Assembly: GCF_020166105.1 (NCBI RefSeq)
Contig: NZ_JAIUJY010000005.1
Location: 186,001-250,000 of the forward strand
Source: Blastococcus sp. LR1
GTDB lineage: Bacteria > Actinomycetota > Actinomycetes > Mycobacteriales > Geodermatophilaceae
Direction of reading: 5' to 3'
Length of the DNA: 64,000 bases
Made by a program: the position numbers and the translations under genes. Position 1 is the stretch's first letter. The number at the start of each line of letters is the position of its first letter. Under the pieces are notes generated by a model. It was given only the letters and a program-made list of their open reading frames with translations, was not told the origin of the DNA and made no database searches. Of the stretch, positions 16,863 through 25,073 are shown one piece after another.

Positions 16863-17885
16863 GTGACGGACGGCACCGCCGTCCAGACCGACGCCCCCGC
16901 TGCCCCCACCGGGCGGCGGGGGCGCCGGTCTGTCGACGTCCCCACGCTGGTCGAGAAGGCCCGCGAGGGCGACGCCCGCTCGGTCGCGCGGCTGATCTCG
17001 CTGGTCGAGGACGCCAGTCCGGCGCTGCGCGAGGTGGCCGCCTCGCTGGCGCCGCACACCGGGAACGCGCAGGTCATCGGGCTGACCGGCTCGCCGGGCG
17101 TGGGCAAGTCGACGTCGACGACGGCGCTGGTCCGCGCGCTGCGTCAGGCCGGCAAGCGCGTCGGGGTGCTCGCCGTCGACCCGTCGTCCCCGTTCTCCGG
17201 CGGGGCGCTGCTCGGCGACCGCGTGCGGATGCAGGACCACGCCGGGGACAGCGGCGTCTTCATCCGGTCGATGGCCTCCCGCGGCCACCTCGGGGGGCTC
17301 TCCTGGGCGACCCCGCAGGCACTGCGGGTGCTCGACGCGGCCGGCTGCGACGTCGTTCTGATCGAGACCGTCGGGGTCGGTCAGTCGGAGCTGGAGATCG
17401 CGTCGCTCGCCGACACCACGCTGGTGCTGGTAGCCCCGGGGATGGGGGACGGGATCCAGGCCGCCAAGGCCGGGATCCTGGAGGTCGCCGACGTCTTCGT
17501 CGTGAACAAGGCCGACCGGGACGGCGCCGACCAGACCGTGCGCGACCTGCGGTACATGCAGTCGCTGGGCGGGCGGCACTCCGAGGCCGGCAACTGGCGC
17601 CCGCCGATCTGCCGCACGGTGGCCTCGCGCGACACCGACAGCGGGATCGACGACGTCCTGGCGAAGATCGAGGAGCACCGCCAGTGGCTGGAGTCCACCG
17701 GCGAGGGGCGCCGGCGGCGCGCGGAGCGGGCGTCGCGGGAGATCGAGGCGATCGCGCTGGCCACGCTGCGCGAACGCATCGGCGACATCCGGGGCTCGGC
17801 GGCGCTCGAGTCGCTCGCCGGGCAGGTTGTGGACGGGTCGACCGACCCCTACCGCGCCGCCGACGAACTGCTCGACCAGCTCTGA
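16863..17885 (+). CDS. meaB: methylmalonyl-CoA mutase-associated GTPase MeaB
   Basis: A 340-residue G3E-family GTPase that protects and reloads adenosylcobalamin-dependent acyl-CoA mutases. Visible are the P-loop GSPGVGKST, VLAVDPSSP, the LIETVGVGQSE switch region and the NKAD base-recognition motif. An Ala/Pro/Arg-rich N-terminal tail of about 30 residues precedes the conserved part, and a helical dimerisation arm closes the protein. The likely clients in this window are Ecm and IcmA. It follows the thiolase stop by 10 bp. The last 37 bp overlap the 3' end of the convergent membrane-protein gene. Confidence 0.93.
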   Translation: MTDGTAVQTDAPAAPTGRRGRRSVDVPTLVEKAREGDARSVARLISLVEDASPALREVAASLAPHTGNAQVIGLTGSPGVGKSTSTTALVRALRQAGKRVGVLAVDPSSPFSGGALLGDRVRMQDHAGDSGVFIRSMASRGHLGGLSWATPQALRVLDAAGCDVVLIETVGVGQSELEIASLADTTLVLVAPGMGDGIQAAKAGILEVADVFVVNKADRDGADQTVRDLRYMQSLGGRHSEAGNWRPPICRTVASRDTDSGIDDVLAKIEEHRQWLESTGEGRRRRAERASREIEAIALATLRERIGDIRGSAALESLAGQVVDGSTDPYRAADELLDQL

Positions 17886-18739
17886 TCCACCGCTGACGGC
17901 GCGGGTCGCTGCCAGCGGGCGGTCAGCCGCTCCCAGGGCAGGATCGACAGGATCGCGACGCAGTGCGGCAGGAAGATGATCGTCACGCCGGCGTAGACCA
18001 TCACGTGGAAGCCGAGCAGGAAGAGCACCAGCGCGATCCGCGCGCGGTCGCTGCGGACCAGCAGGATCAGCGGTGACAGGAACTCCAGCGTGAGCATCGC
18101 CCACTGCGCCGTCGTGAGCAGCCACGGCAGCTCGAGGGTCCAGTCCGACAGCGGAGTGCCGCGGCGCATCACCGCGCGGGTGAGCGTCGAGCCGGTGGGC
18201 CAGTCCCAGCCGCCGAAGCGGATCTTCGCCCAGGCGGCGAGGAAGTACGTGAGCATGACCGTGATGAAGACAGCGGCCATGGCCCAGCCGGCCGCCTCCG
18301 ACGGCCGCCGGTCGCGGAAGCGCGCACGGCCGATCGTGGGCAGCACGGCGAGCGCCACCAGGAAGGCGATCCGGTCGTGGTCGACCTTGCCGTAGCTCAT
18401 CGCGATGACCATCCACTCCCCGTAGAGGAGGAAGACGGCGGCGCCCAGGATCCGCGGCGCCCGGCCGGTGGCGGCGGCCAGCGCGGCGAGCACCAGGGCC
18501 CACTGGACGACCATCACCACGGTGTGGGTGGGGGTCGGCAGGTGGAGCAGGCGGCCGATCAGCAGCGGTGAGTACCACTCGACCGGGACGTCGGCGTGCG
18601 CCCGGACCCAGGCGGTGGTCAGGAAGACGTCGACGGGGATGAACAGGTAGGCGATCACCCGGAAGACGGCGATGCGCGCCAGGGGGACCGGCCGGAAGAA
18701 CCAGCGGCTCAGTGCGCCGGTGGGAGCGGGGGCGCTCAT
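17849..18739 (-). CDS. HTTM-like multi-pass membrane protein
   Basis: A 296-residue protein with about seven hydrophobic segments, resembling HTTM (horizontally transferred transmembrane) domain proteins related to vitamin K-dependent gamma-carboxylase. The family-typical order is visible: an N-terminal amphipathic start (LSRWFFRPVPLARIAVFR), a central YFLAAWAKIRFGGWDWPTG loop and a late LLGFHVMVYAGV segment with a conserved His. The ATG at 18737-18739 overlaps the stop of the upstream gene as ATGA, so both are made together. Its 3' end overlaps meaB on the other strand by 37 bp. The catalytic role of bacterial HTTM proteins is mostly unknown, and I cannot assign a substrate. Confidence 0.7.
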   Translation of the reverse strand: MSAPAPTGALSRWFFRPVPLARIAVFRVIAYLFIPVDVFLTTAWVRAHADVPVEWYSPLLIGRLLHLPTPTHTVVMVVQWALVLAALAAATGRAPRILGAAVFLLYGEWMVIAMSYGKVDHDRIAFLVALAVLPTIGRARFRDRRPSEAAGWAMAAVFITVMLTYFLAAWAKIRFGGWDWPTGSTLTRAVMRRGTPLSDWTLELPWLLTTAQWAMLTLEFLSPLILLVRSDRARIALVLFLLGFHVMVYAGVTIIFLPHCVAILSILPWERLTARWQRPAPSAVDQSWSSSSSAAR

Positions 18740-19230
18740 GATCCGTCGTCCTCCAGTACGTACTCGACCAGCACGCGGTCGGTGAACTCGCCGGTCTGCC
18801 TGCCGTCGACCAGCTCGAACCGCCGCTGCACGACCTGGACGGACACCATCTCCGGCGCCGACGGGTGCCGCTCGGCGTAGGCCTCGGCCAGCAGGCCGAG
18901 CAGCTCCGGCTCGTCCTCGAGCCGGTCGAGCTGACCCTCGAACTCCGCACGCCGCAGACCCACCTCGCCGCCGGAGAGCCGGATCTCCTCGCCCTCGGGC
19001 GTCAGGCCGACGGTCCGGGTGGAGACGACCGCCGCGTTGGGGTCGGCCCGGGTCGAGTACATGCGGAACGGACCGAAGGGGAACTCGTCGTCGTCCCCCC
19101 AGACGGTGCCGGCGAGCAGCAGCGCGAGCACGATGCCCGCGGCGGCGAGCCGCCAGGCGCGGCCGGCGAAGCCGAGCCGCACCGGTTCGGGGTCCGTCTG
19201 CGGATCCGCGACGGTCGGAAGGGCTGACAC
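18736..19230 (-). CDS. single-pass membrane partner of HTTM-like protein
   Basis: A 164-residue protein with a short cytosolic N-terminus, one membrane segment (AAAGIVLALLLAGTVWG) and an outside domain of about 115 residues beginning with an acidic DDDEFPFGPFRMYS motif and otherwise rich in Glu and Arg. I do not recognise it as a named family. The GTG at 19228-19230 lies 7 nt after a TACCCT box, indicating a leaderless message. The ATGA overlap with the HTTM-like gene suggests the two products work as one membrane complex. Confidence 0.65.
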   Translation of the reverse strand: MSALPTVADPQTDPEPVRLGFAGRAWRLAAAGIVLALLLAGTVWGDDDEFPFGPFRMYSTRADPNAAVVSTRTVGLTPEGEEIRLSGGEVGLRRAEFEGQLDRLEDEPELLGLLAEAYAERHPSAPEMVSVQVVQRRFELVDGRQTGEFTDRVLVEYVLEDDGS

Positions 19231-19345
19231 GGTCCTCAGGGTAGGACCGGCAGGTGCCGGATCGGAGAATCCACTCCGGCGGCCGCATCGCGCGGCCCAT
19301 GATCCCCAGCCGACACAGCGCGGCTGTCCGTGTCAGGATCGACCG

Positions 19346-20827
19346 ATGAGCGGGACGCCTGGACGACCGGATGTTGTCGTGGTCGGCGCGGGCCCCAACG
19401 GGCTGGCCGCCGCCCTGCGGATGTCCGCGGCGGGGCTCCGGGTCCAGGTGGTGGACGCCGGCGACAAGCCGGGCGGCGGCATGCGGACCGAGGAGCTGAT
19501 CCGGTCCGGCTTCCACCACGACGTCTGCTCCACCGTGCAGCCCATGGCCGCGGCGGCGCCGTTCTTCCGCGAGTTCGACCCGGAGAGCCGCGGGGTCCGC
19601 TTCGTGCAGCCCGAGATCAACTTCGCGCACCCGCTGGACGGCGGCCGGGCGGCGCTGTCGTTCCGGTCGCTCGAGGAGACGGCGGCCGGGCTGGGAGCGG
19701 ACGCCGCCGCCTACCGCCGGCTGTTCGAGCCGCTCGTCGAGCACGGCACCGACGTCATCGACTTCTTCCTCTCCAGCCGGCTGCGGTCGCTGCCGACGAA
19801 GAGCGTTCCCCAGGTCACGAAGTTCGCCCTGACCGGGCTGCCGAACGTGCGCTGGCTGTCGCACCGGTACTTCGACACCGAGGAGGCGCGGGCGCTGCTG
19901 GGTGGCGCCGCGGCCCACGGGATGCTCGACCTCAGCCAGCCGCTGACCTCGGCGCTCGGGATGCTGCTGGCGATGTTGTCCCACCACGCGGGGTGGCCGC
20001 TGATCGAGGGCGGGTCGCAGAAGCTCGCGGACGCGATGGTGACAGCGCTGGAGCAGCAGGGCGGCGAGGTCGTGACCGGGCACCGGGTCACCGATCTGCG
20101 GGAGTTCGACGGCGTGCCCGCCGTGCTGCTGGACACCACGCCCGAGGACTTCGTGACGATGGCGGGGGACCGGCTGAACGAGGGCTACCGCCGCTGGGTG
20201 AGCCGGTACAAGCACGGGGCGGGCGTGTTCAAGATCGACTGGATCCTCTCCGAGCCGGTGCCCTGGACGAACGCCGAGGCGCGCCGGGCGGGCACCCTGC
20301 ACGTCGCCGGGGACCTCGAGGAGACGATCGCCGGAGAGCGGGCTCCGAACGAGGGCCGGATCACCGACAAGCCGTACGTGCTCGCGGTCCAGCCGACGGT
20401 GCCCGATCCGACCCGGGCGCCCGAGGGTGGGCACATCTTCTGGGCCTACGTGCACGTGCCGCACGGGGCCGACGTCGACATGACCGGGCCGATCGAGGAC
20501 CAGATCGAGCGGTTCGCGCCCGGCTTCAAGGACACGATCGTCGAACGGCACACGAAGACCGCCGTCCAGATGGAGCAGTGGAACCCCAGCTATCTGGGCG
20601 GCGACATCTCCAACGGCCAGGCGACGCTGCGGCAGATGCTGGCCCGCCCGGTGCCGCGGTGGAACACCTACCGGACGCCGGTGAAGGGCGTGTACATGGC
20701 GTCGTCGGCGACCCCGCCCGGACCGGCCGTGCACGGGATGTGCGGTGACCTCGCGGCGCGGACGGCGCTGCGCGACGTCTTCGGCCTGCGGCACGTGCCG
20801 CCGCTGCGGCCGGCGCCCGCGGGATAG
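19346..20827 (+). CDS. carotenoid desaturase/FAD-dependent amine oxidase-like protein
   Basis: A 493-residue flavoprotein of the phytoene-desaturase-like NAD(P)/FAD oxidoreductase group. The dinucleotide-binding motif VVVGAGPNGLAAA is at residues about 10-22, followed by the FAD-contact stretch VVDAGDKPGGGMRT; a C-terminal flavin motif appears as GVYMASSATPPGPAVHGMCG. No other carotenoid genes are present, so desaturation of a carotenoid is only one possibility; many actinobacteria have stand-alone relatives (retinol-saturase-like) of unknown substrate. The ATG at 19346 follows CAGGAT by 6 nt in a leaderless arrangement. A terminator hairpin overlaps the last codons. Confidence 0.75.
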   Translation: MSGTPGRPDVVVVGAGPNGLAAALRMSAAGLRVQVVDAGDKPGGGMRTEELIRSGFHHDVCSTVQPMAAAAPFFREFDPESRGVRFVQPEINFAHPLDGGRAALSFRSLEETAAGLGADAAAYRRLFEPLVEHGTDVIDFFLSSRLRSLPTKSVPQVTKFALTGLPNVRWLSHRYFDTEEARALLGGAAAHGMLDLSQPLTSALGMLLAMLSHHAGWPLIEGGSQKLADAMVTALEQQGGEVVTGHRVTDLREFDGVPAVLLDTTPEDFVTMAGDRLNEGYRRWVSRYKHGAGVFKIDWILSEPVPWTNAEARRAGTLHVAGDLEETIAGERAPNEGRITDKPYVLAVQPTVPDPTRAPEGGHIFWAYVHVPHGADVDMTGPIEDQIERFAPGFKDTIVERHTKTAVQMEQWNPSYLGGDISNGQATLRQMLARPVPRWNTYRTPVKGVYMASSATPPGPAVHGMCGDLAARTALRDVFGLRHVPPLRPAPAG

Positions 20828-20843
20828 CTCGGGCGCCGGCCGC
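20806..20843. terminator. bidirectional hairpin terminator
   Basis: Arms GCGGCCGGCGCCCG and CGGGCGCCGGCCGC (14 bp, perfect) around a 10-nt loop overlap the flavoprotein stop codon and lie just before the end of the convergent NlpC/P60 gene. Confidence 0.75.
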
Positions 20844-20848
20844 GCGGG

Positions 20849-21340
20849 TCACGCGATGCGGCGGGCGGTGTTGTAGCCGCTCATGTCGACGCTCTCGTAC
20901 GTGACGCCGGTGGCCTCGGTGCCGGCGTGCACGACCTGGTTGTCGCCCACGTAGATGGCGACGTGGCTGATCGGCTCGTAGTAGAAGACCAGGTCGCCGG
21001 GCTGCAGATCGGCGCGGGCGACCGGGGTGCCGACGGTGGCCTGGTCGGCGCTGCGGCGCGGCAGCTCGATGCCGGCGGCGCGGTAGGCGTGGGCGGTCAG
21101 GCCAGAGCAGTCGTAGGCGTCGGGGCCGTTGCCGCCGTAGGCGTAGGCCTTGCCGACCTGGGCGCGGGCGTCGTCGACGGCTGCCTGGGCGGCCGGAGTC
21201 GGCGCGGGCGCCGAGGTGGCGGCGGGCGTGGGCTCCGCGGCCGAGGCCGTCACGGGGGACAGCGTGAGGGTCAGGGTGGCGGCGGCACCGGTGAACAGGC
21301 CGGCGCCGAGGCGTCGCAGGGTCGGGCGAGTGGTCACCAC
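20849..21340 (-). CDS. secreted NlpC/P60 peptidoglycan hydrolase
   Basis: A 163-residue exported endopeptidase that would cut the peptide stems of peptidoglycan. After a signal sequence (basic start TTRPTLRRLG, hydrophobic core, cleavage near ASAAE) and a Pro/Ala/Thr linker, the NlpC/P60 domain covers about residues 55-163 with catalytic Cys in YDCSGLTAHAY and His in ISHVAIYVGDN. The adjacent GTG codons at 21335-21340 are preceded by GGAAGGAG at 7-8 nt; the longer frame to 21391 is implausible. A promoter about 190 nt upstream gives a long leader that may be regulatory. No SH3 or LysM domain is attached. Confidence 0.88.
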   Translation of the reverse strand: MVTTRPTLRRLGAGLFTGAAATLTLTLSPVTASAAEPTPAATSAPAPTPAAQAAVDDARAQVGKAYAYGGNGPDAYDCSGLTAHAYRAAGIELPRRSADQATVGTPVARADLQPGDLVFYYEPISHVAIYVGDNQVVHAGTEATGVTYESVDMSGYNTARRIA

Positions 21341-21537
21341 GAGGTGGCTCTCCTTCCGTTCGTCCGCCGCGGCACGACACGGGCACGGCACGGCACATCA
21401 CGGCTCGGGGGCTGGATGCGTGCGTCGCACTCGCTTCCGGGGCGGGCCCGCTGTCTGGGGCACACCGCGCCGGGGCTGCGGCGGTACCGGGCCCGGGGCC
21501 ACCCTCGTCGGGCGACGACCACCCGGCCGGCTCCTCA

Positions 21538-21566
21538 ACGGTAGGAAGACCTCCTGCAGCGCACAA
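21538..21566 (-). promoter_or_regulatory. promoter of NlpC/P60 gene with long leader
   Basis: On the minus strand TTGTGC (complement of 21561-21566) and TACCGT (complement of 21538-21543) are separated by exactly 17 bp, a good housekeeping promoter. The predicted transcript has a GC-rich leader of about 190 nt before the GTG at 21340. NlpC/P60 genes in actinobacteria often have c-di-AMP (ydaO) riboswitches, but I could not match that consensus here. Confidence 0.5.
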
Positions 21567-21578
21567 CCCGGCGGTCGC

Positions 21579-21606
21579 CTTGTCGAGGCGTCGAGATGTC
21601 GACAAG
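21579..21606. promoter_or_regulatory. dyad upstream of NlpC/P60 promoter
   Basis: CTTGTCGA and TCGACAAG form a perfect 8-bp inverted repeat around 12 nt, just upstream of the -35 box. It may be an operator or the end of the neighbouring transcript; no T-run follows. The rest of 21341-21716 has no gene. Confidence 0.4.
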
Positions 21607-21716
21607 TCGCTCAGGCACTGGGAATACGGGCCCGCGGATGGCGTCGGTCACATCGAGATCGTGAGTGCTCGCCCGCATGCGCCTGGGAGCGGTAACCCGG
21701 GTGGGCGAAGCGACTC

Positions 21717-22607
21717 TCATGCGTATCGGGGAGCGGCAAGGGCTGCGGCGACGCGGGCGACGAGGGTTGCCGGATCGCGCAGATCGGCCGCAGTCACGAA
21801 GACCACGGTCCATCCGGCGGCGGTGAGCGCATTGAGCCGACGACGGTCGCGGGCGACCTGCTGCGCCTCGCCGTGCCAGATCCCCTCGTACTCCACGGCG
21901 ACCCGGCGGTCCGGCCAGGCGAAGTCGACGCGGGCCACGAACGCGCCGTCGGGTCGGCGGACCACGTGCTGAGCGACTGCCGGAGGCAACCGGGAGGCCC
22001 GCAGGACCAGTCGCAGGCGCGTTTCCTGCGGGGACTCGGCGAGCCCGTCGGCCAGCGACGCAGCTCGGCGTACCCGCCGGCACCCGGGACCGGTCAGGCG
22101 CGCGGCGTCCTCGCGGACGTCAGCGAGCTCCACGAGCCCGGCACGCACGAGCCGGTCGAGGCAGGCGACGGCTTCCTCGAGCGGTTCCTCGCGGGCGAGA
22201 TCGAGGGCCGTGCGCCGCGGGGTCGTCACCGGGACGCCGCCGTGGTGGGTGATGTCGTCGTCGGCCAGGCGGCGCCGGGTCACGCGGACCCCGCGCATCG
22301 AGCCGGACCGGCAGTCGGGCCGCAGCGTGCACTCGACGTCGTCGTCCGGTCCTGCCAGGTCGATTCCCCAGAGCACCGCCGCGCTGCGGCCGCTGAGCAC
22401 CGAACCGGGGACGGCGAGGGTGGCGAGAGCGCGAGCGCGGCGTGCGTGGCTCGGAGGGAGCGAGGAGCAGGCGTAGACGTCGGGGAAGAGACGGCGCCAG
22501 GCGGTGCTGCGTAGTTGGGCCTTGGTGAGCCGGCCGGCACGGACCTGATCCGACCCGCGGAAGATCTTGCCGCGGAGGGCCACCGGCGTCGTGGGAGTGC
22601 GGGACAC
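21717..22607 (-). CDS. DUF559/AbiEi-like protein with Vsr-type nuclease fold
   Basis: A 296-residue protein of a type found in many copies in actinobacteria. The N-terminal part (about 10-90, GRLTKAQLRSTAWRRLFPDVYACS) resembles the winged-helix AbiEi antitoxin region; the middle contains the TTPRRTALDLARE motif; the last 100 residues resemble DUF559, a very-short-patch-repair-like nuclease fold, with Asp in VDFAWPDRRVAVEYEG and RRRLNALTAAGW. The GTG at 22605-22607 follows CACAGT by 6 nt. No AbiEii-like toxin gene is adjacent, so a toxin-antitoxin role is unsupported. Its natural function is unknown. Confidence 0.7.
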   Translation of the reverse strand: MSRTPTTPVALRGKIFRGSDQVRAGRLTKAQLRSTAWRRLFPDVYACSSLPPSHARRARALATLAVPGSVLSGRSAAVLWGIDLAGPDDDVECTLRPDCRSGSMRGVRVTRRRLADDDITHHGGVPVTTPRRTALDLAREEPLEEAVACLDRLVRAGLVELADVREDAARLTGPGCRRVRRAASLADGLAESPQETRLRLVLRASRLPPAVAQHVVRRPDGAFVARVDFAWPDRRVAVEYEGIWHGEAQQVARDRRRLNALTAAGWTVVFVTAADLRDPATLVARVAAALAAPRYA

Positions 22608-22801
22608 GGGGGCACTGTGCCGCGCGCTCGCCCGACAGGTCTGGTGTATCCACAGGTCCCGGGACCGCGGTGGTCGGCGTGCTGTGGCACTCGCGTGTGG
22701 ATGGGGGCGGTTTTCGGCAGCCGCATTGCCGCTCGCACGCGTATGAGGGCGGTGATGCGAGAGCGCCGGCCGACGGCGGGCCGCCCGGTAGCGTCCGCGG
22801 C

Positions 22802-23329
22802 ATGGTCCGACCGCTGGGGCTCCCGTTCGACCCGATCGAGCGCGCCGGGGAGACGTGGGAGAAGCACTTCGGGCCGTCGTCGGCGATGCGGGCGGCGACG
22901 TCGGTCTTCCGGGTCCAGCAGATCCTGCTCGCCCGCTTCGACGAGGTGCTCCGCCCGCTGGAGCTCACCTTCGCCCGGTACGAGGTGCTGGTGCTCCTCA
23001 CCTTCAGCCGCCTCGGCGAGCTGCCGCTCAAGGTGATCGGCAGCCGGCTGATGGTGCACCCGACCAGCGTCACGAACGCGATCGACCGGCTGGTAGCCGC
23101 CGGATACGTGGACCGGCGCCCGAACCCGGCCGACGGGCGCGGCGTGCTGGCGGCGATCACCGAGCGCGGGCGGGCGGTGGTCGAGGAGGGCACCGCGGCG
23201 CTGACGGCGATCGGCTTCGGGCTGGCCGACCTCGACGAACCCGACCACGAGGCCCTGTTCGACACGCTGCGCCGGGTCCGGCTGGGCGCCGGCGACGTCG
23301 CTCCGGGGGATGACGACACCGGTTCGTGA
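22802..23329 (+). CDS. MarR-family transcriptional regulator
   Basis: A 175-residue winged-helix regulator. The MarR fold runs from about residue 35 to 150, with the recognition region LPLKVIGSRLMVHPTSVTNA and the wing DRRPNPADGRGV. The ATG at 22802 lies 7 nt after TAGCGT, a leaderless arrangement. It ends 39 bp before icmA, and the gap holds a near-perfect 22-bp palindrome overlapping the icmA -10 box. Its obvious target is therefore icmA; the effector might be an acyl-CoA, as for other MarR proteins beside acyl-CoA genes, but this is inference. Confidence 0.85.
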   Translation: MVRPLGLPFDPIERAGETWEKHFGPSSAMRAATSVFRVQQILLARFDEVLRPLELTFARYEVLVLLTFSRLGELPLKVIGSRLMVHPTSVTNAIDRLVAAGYVDRRPNPADGRGVLAAITERGRAVVEEGTAALTAIGFGLADLDEPDHEALFDTLRRVRLGAGDVAPGDDDTGS

Positions 23330-23341
23330 CGGTCGACACAC

Positions 23342-23363
23342 GATAGTTGGACGTCCTACTATC
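23342..23363. promoter_or_regulatory. palindromic operator overlapping icmA promoter
   Basis: The 11-bp half-sites GATAGTTGGAC and GTCCTACTATC pair at 10 of 11 positions. The downstream half contains the -10 box TACTAT (23357-23362), 6 nt before the icmA ATG. Position and symmetry fit autoregulated control by the MarR protein encoded immediately upstream, acting as a repressor of icmA. Confidence 0.7.
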
Positions 23364-23368
23364 CGGTC

Positions 23369-25048
23369 ATGACCCAGGACGCCCGGCAGCGGTGGCAGCA
23401 GCGGTACGACGCGGCGCTGACCGCGGGGCGGGTGCGGGACGCGGACTTCACGACCCTGTCGGGCGTCGAGGTGGCACCGGTCTACGGGCCGGCCGACGAG
23501 GCGTCCGTCGAGGGCTTCGAGCGGATCGGCTATCCGGGGGAGTTCCCCTTCACCCGCGGGCTGCACGCCACCGGCTACCGGGGCCGGGCGTGGACCATCC
23601 GGCAGTTCGCCGGCTTCGGCAACGCGACGCAGACCAACGAGCGCTACAAGATGATCCTGGCCGAGGGAGGCGGCGGGCTGTCGGTCGCCTTCGACATGCC
23701 CACGCTCATGGGCCATGACTCCGACGACCCGCTCGCGCTCGGCGAGGTCGGGCACTGCGGCGTCGCGATCGACACCGCCGCCGACATGGACGTGCTCTTC
23801 GACGGCATCGACCTCGAGGCGACGACGACGTCGATGACGATCAGCGGCCCCGCCGTCCCGGTCTTCTGCATGTACCTCGTGGCGGCCGAACGCCAGGGCG
23901 CGGACATCGGGAAGCTCAACGGCACGCTGCAGACCGACATCTTCAAGGAGTACATCGCGCAGAAGGAGTGGCTCTTCTCCCCGGAGCCGCACCTGCGCCT
24001 GATCGGCGACCTCATGGAGTACTGCGCCGAGAACATCCCGGCCTACAAGCCGATCAGCGTCTCCGGGTACCACATCCGCGAGGCCGGCTCCACGGCCGCG
24101 CAGGAGCTGGCATACACGCTGGCCGACGGGTTCGCCTACGTCGAGCTCGGCCTCTCCCGCGGGCTGGACATCGAGCAGTTCGCGCCCGGGCTCAGCTTCT
24201 TCTTCGACGCGCACATCGACTTCTTCGAGGAGATCGCGAAGTTCCGCGCAGCCCGCCGGATCTGGGCCCGCTGGCTGCGCGACGTCTACGGCGCGACGAC
24301 CGAGAAGGCCCAGCAGCTGCGCTTCCACACGCAGACCGCCGGGGTGTCGCTGACCGCGCAGCAGCCGGACAACAACATCGTGCGGACGGCGGTGGAGGCG
24401 CTGTCGGCCGTGCTCGGGGGCACCCAGTCGCTGCACACGAACGCCCTCGACGAGGTGCTGGCCCTGCCCAGTGCCAAGGCGGCGCAGATCGCGCTGCGCA
24501 CCCAGCAGGTGATCGCCGAGGAGACCGGCGTGATGAACGTCGCCGACCCGCTCGGGGGCAGCTGGTACGTCGAGGCGCTCACCGACGACATCGAGCGGCA
24601 GGCGGAGGCGATCTTCGCCCGCATCCGCGACATGAGCTCCGACGGGAGCATCACCGCCGGGATCCTGCGCGGCATCGAGGACGGCTACTTCACCGGCGAG
24701 ATCGCCGAGGCCGCCTTCGTCTACCAGCGGGCGCTGGAGAAGGGCGAGAAGAAGGTCGTCGGCGTCAACACGCTCACCGGCTCGGTCGACGCCCACGACA
24801 AGCTGGAGATCCTCCGCGTCAGCCACCAGGTGGAAATCGACCAGAAGGCCGAGCTCGCCGGTCGCCGGCAGCAGCGGGACGACGACGCGGCGCGGGCCGC
24901 GGTCGCCCGCATGGTCGAGGTCGCCCGCAGCGAGCAGAACATGGTGCCGGCGATGCTCGACGCGGTCCGGGCCGAGGCCACGCTGGGCGAGATCTGCGAC
25001 GCCCTGCGCGGCGAGTGGGGCACGTACATCGAACCGGCCCGTTTCTGA
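23369..25048 (+). CDS. icmA: isobutyryl-CoA mutase large subunit (MCM-like, no B12 domain)
   Basis: A 559-residue catalytic subunit of the methylmalonyl-CoA mutase superfamily that lacks the cobalamin-binding domain and needs a separate small subunit. It closely recalls streptomycete IcmA, which interconverts isobutyryl-CoA and n-butyryl-CoA. Two positions that separate IcmA from methylmalonyl-CoA mutase can be read: Phe in [11 protein letters not shown] (Tyr in MCM) and Gln in [11 protein letters not shown] (Arg in MCM). Further motifs are [17 protein letters not shown] and [10 protein letters not shown]. The ATG at 23369 is 6 nt after TACTAT, so the message is leaderless and lies under the palindromic operator. 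No icmB is present in the window. Other 4-carbon acyl-CoA substrates remain possible. Confidence 0.8.
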   Translation: MTQDARQRWQQRYDAALTAGRVRDADFTTLSGVEVAPVYGPADEASVEGFERIGYPGEFPFTRGLHATGYRGRAWTIRQFAGFGNATQTNERYKMILAEGGGGLSVAFDMPTLMGHDSDDPLALGEVGHCGVAIDTAADMDVLFDGIDLEATTTSMTISGPAVPVFCMYLVAAERQGADIGKLNGTLQTDIFKEYIAQKEWLFSPEPHLRLIGDLMEYCAENIPAYKPISVSGYHIREAGSTAAQELAYTLADGFAYVELGLSRGLDIEQFAPGLSFFFDAHIDFFEEIAKFRAARRIWARWLRDVYGATTEKAQQLRFHTQTAGVSLTAQQPDNNIVRTAVEALSAVLGGTQSLHTNALDEVLALPSAKAAQIALRTQQVIAEETGVMNVADPLGGSWYVEALTDDIERQAEAIFARIRDMSSDGSITAGILRGIEDGYFTGEIAEAAFVYQRALEKGEKKVVGVNTLTGSVDAHDKLEILRVSHQVEIDQKAELAGRRQQRDDDAARAAVARMVEVARSEQNMVPAMLDAVRAEATLGEICDALRGEWGTYIEPARF

Positions 25049-25073
25049 CGTACCCCTCGGCCAGGATGCCGTC

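Noticed and set aside
17849-20794. A single 981-residue minus-strand protein
   Set aside because: The frame merges the HTTM-like protein with antisense sequence of the flavoprotein and partner gene; only the C-terminal 296 residues from the ATG at 18739 look like protein.
21341-21530. Possible ydaO (c-di-AMP) riboswitch before the NlpC/P60 gene
   Set aside because: The leader is long enough and the gene is a typical client, but the conserved cores of that RNA could not be found by eye on the minus strand. It is reported only as an unexplained leader.
21579-21606. Rho-independent terminator for the DUF559-type gene's neighbourhood
   Set aside because: The dyad is upstream, not downstream, of both flanking minus-strand genes' ends in a way that would fit termination of only the 21717 gene, and it has no T-run; an operator is equally likely, so it is listed as a regulatory dyad.
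23369-25048. Methylmalonyl-CoA mutase assignment for the 559-residue mutase
   Set aside because: It lacks the B12 domain and has Phe and Gln at the two positions where methylmalonyl-CoA mutase has Tyr and Arg; the IcmA assignment explains this better.
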